From Hungateiclostridiaceae bacterium UBA3922 (GTDB lineage: Bacteria > Bacillota > Clostridia > Acetivibrionales > DTU013): a stretch of DNA of 6,299 nucleotides. The position numbers were made by a program, and so were the translations under genes. The notes beneath the pieces are model-generated. The model searched no databases. It was not told the origin of the DNA and was given only the letters and a program-made list of their open reading frames with translations. The DNA lies in contig DGEQ01000114.1 of assembly GCA_002386045.1 (NCBI GenBank), positions 1-6,299 on the forward strand, written 5' to 3'. Of the stretch, positions 4,873 through 6,299 are shown in pieces. The stretch's first letter is position 1, and every line of letters begins with the position of its first letter.

Positions 4873-6299
4873 TTGGAAAGCAACAACCTAACGATGCTGA
4901 CGGACTTTTATGAACTGACGATGGCGAACGGCTACCTGCTCAGCGGGATAAAAGACAGGATAGCATACTTCGACATGTTTTTCAGGAGGGTGCCTGATAA
5001 CGGCGGTTTTGCCATAATGGCCGGCCTTGAGCAGTTCATACAGTATATAAAGGAACTCAGGTTCGACGAGGAAGATATCGAATACCTCAGAAGCAAGGAA
5101 ATGTTCTCGGAGGAGTTCCTCGATTACCTGAGGGATTTCAGGTTTGAATGTGACGTGTGGGCAATTCCCGAAGGGACGCCCATATTCCCCTATGAACCCA
5201 TCGTTACGGTCAGGGGGCCGGTGATGCAGGCGCAGTTCATCGAAACGATGCTGCTGCTGTCGATCAACCACCAGAGCCTGATAGCCACGAAAGCCAACAG
5301 GATCGTCACCGCCGCGCAGGGACGGCCGGTGATGGAGTTTGGTTCGAGGCGGGCCCAGGGCTACAACGGTGCCGTGTACGGTGCCAGGGCGGCATACATA
5401 GGAGGCTGTGTCGGCACTGCATGCACCATAGCCGACAAGGAATACGGCATCCCGGCGCTTGGAACCATGGCACACAGTTGGATACAGATGTTCCCGTCGG
5501 AACTCGAGGCGTTCCGGGCTTATGCCCGCATCTACCCTGACAACTGCACTCTGCTCGTGGACACGTACAACGTGCTGAAATCCGGCGTGCCCAACGCGAT
5601 AAGGGTCTTCAACGAGGAGATCGTGCCCAGGGGCTACAGGCCGAAGGGCATCAGGATCGATTCGGGAGATATAACCTACCTGTCGAGGAAGGCCAGAAAA
5701 ATGCTGGATGAGGCTGGCTTCCCCGACTGTGCCATCGTGGCCTCCAACTCCCTCGATGAGTATATAATCAGGGATATCCTGAGCCAGGGTGCCTGCGTCG
5801 ATTCCTTCGGAGTAGGAGAAAGACTCATAACATCGAGGTCGGAGCCGGTCTTCGGCGGTGTTTACAAGCTTGTGGCCGTCGAGGAGGACGGAAGGATAAT
5901 CCCGAAGATCAAGGTCAGCGAGAACGTTGAGAAGGTCACCACCCCGGGATTCAAACAGGTGTGGAGGCTTTTCGACAGGGAGACCGGCAAGGCTGTGGCG
6001 GACGTGATCACACTGCATGACGAGGTCATCAACGACAACGAACCATACGAGATATTCGACCCGGAATACACGTGGAAGAGGAAGACGGTCACCAATTTCA
6101 ATGCAAAGAAGCTAATGGTGAAGGTATTCGAAAAGGGCAGGTGCGTATACGAATCCCCGGACCTGAATACGATAAGGGATTACTGCCGCGAACAGGTCGA
6201 CACGCTGTGGGAGGAAGTAAGGAGATTCGAGAACCCGCACAGGTATTACGTGGACCTGTCGCAGCCGCTGTGGGACCTGAGGCAGAAGCTGCTGCATGA
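4873..6299 (+). CDS. pncB: Nicotinate phosphoribosyltransferase (3' end cut by window edge)
   Basis: The enzyme makes nicotinate mononucleotide and pyrophosphate from nicotinate and PRPP, with ATP hydrolysis. It is the entry step of NAD salvage (Preiss-Handler pathway) in the cytoplasm. From TTG 4873 the frame is open for 475 codons plus two bases (GA at 6298-6299), with no stop in this frame. Family length is about 480-490, so only a few residues are missing. Diagnostic motifs: LTDFYELTM 9-17 at the N terminus, EFGSRRAQG 155-163, GTMAHSW 197-203 with His201 at the position phosphorylated in the family, LVDTYN 228-233, RIDSGD 261-266 (PRPP/phosphate region), SNSLDE 291-296 and DSFGVGERL 310-318. 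All key motifs look intact. Arg is mostly AGG, as in the neighbours. It lies 45 nt after the acetyltransferase. No separate promoter is evident, so co-transcription through the hairpin at 4830-4859 is plausible. Confidence 0.95.
   Translation, partial: MESNNLTMLTDFYELTMANGYLLSGIKDRIAYFDMFFRRVPDNGGFAIMAGLEQFIQYIKELRFDEEDIEYLRSKEMFSEEFLDYLRDFRFECDVWAIPEGTPIFPYEPIVTVRGPVMQAQFIETMLLLSINHQSLIATKANRIVTAAQGRPVMEFGSRRAQGYNGAVYGARAAYIGGCVGTACTIADKEYGIPALGTMAHSWIQMFPSELEAFRAYARIYPDNCTLLVDTYNVLKSGVPNAIRVFNEEIVPRGYRPKGIRIDSGDITYLSRKARKMLDEAGFPDCAIVASNSLDEYIIRDILSQGACVDSFGVGERLITSRSEPVFGGVYKLVAVEEDGRIIPKIKVSENVEKVTTPGFKQVWRLFDRETGKAVADVITLHDEVINDNEPYEIFDPEYTWKRKTVTNFNAKKLMVKVFEKGRCVYESPDLNTIRDYCREQVDTLWEEVRRFENPHRYYVDLSQPLWDLRQKLLH

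Noticed and set aside
4888..6018. A 376-codon minus-strand frame opposite pncB
   Set aside because: It is a shadow of the AGG- and GC-biased pncB gene, which carries all family motifs on the plus strand. The minus-strand peptide shows no recognisable domain.
6072..6299. A plus-strand frame ending in TGA at 6297-6299, apparently closing a gene at the window edge
   Set aside because: This frame is offset from pncB. The pncB frame reads CAT at 6295-6297 and then GA, so the TGA is not its stop and pncB continues beyond the window.

Overview
The window looks like a chromosomal stretch from an anaerobic Bacillota (Clostridia-type) bacterium with a GC content somewhat above half. Reasons: strong AGGAGG-type Shine-Dalgarno sites, a TTG start, promoters of the TTGACT-17 bp-TAnnAT type, and a marked preference for AGG (Arg) and ATA (Ile) codons throughout. 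The family assignments below come from reading motifs, not from a database search, and the species cannot be named.

Layout: (1) 1-161 is the 3' end of a small coiled-coil protein. (2) 162-633 has no large gene. It holds a good promoter (170-198), a 37-codon small ORF with a strong ribosome binding site (259-372), overlapping RNA stems ending in a terminator-like hairpin (397-460), and a further branched RNA fold (462-604). Together these make a candidate long regulatory leader of about 430 nt. (3) 634-4166 holds two overlapping genes for the two halves of a heterodimeric type I ABC exporter (BmrC/BmrD, LmrC/LmrD, TM287/288 style). The first subunit has Asp in place of the catalytic Glu, and the second has an LSAGQ signature. 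These two deviations fall in the same composite ATP site. (4) 4194-4252 holds a 9-bp terminator-like hairpin followed directly by a promoter. (5) 4309-4827 encodes a GNAT acetyltransferase. (6) 4830-4866 is a short gap with a hairpin, a T-run and a strong Shine-Dalgarno. (7) 4873-6299 is nicotinate phosphoribosyltransferase (pncB), starting at TTG and running off the right edge a few residues before its expected end.

How they work together: the two ABC genes form one translationally coupled operon. Its leader, with a small ORF and mutually exclusive stems before the exporter, resembles the layout of B. subtilis bmrB-bmrCD, where a leader peptide controls a multidrug exporter by ribosome-mediated attenuation. 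The acetyltransferase has its own promoter and may be co-transcribed with pncB through the hairpin in the gap. Nothing in the sequence ties NAD salvage to the exporter beyond adjacency. The most unusual part of the window is the leader at 170-633.
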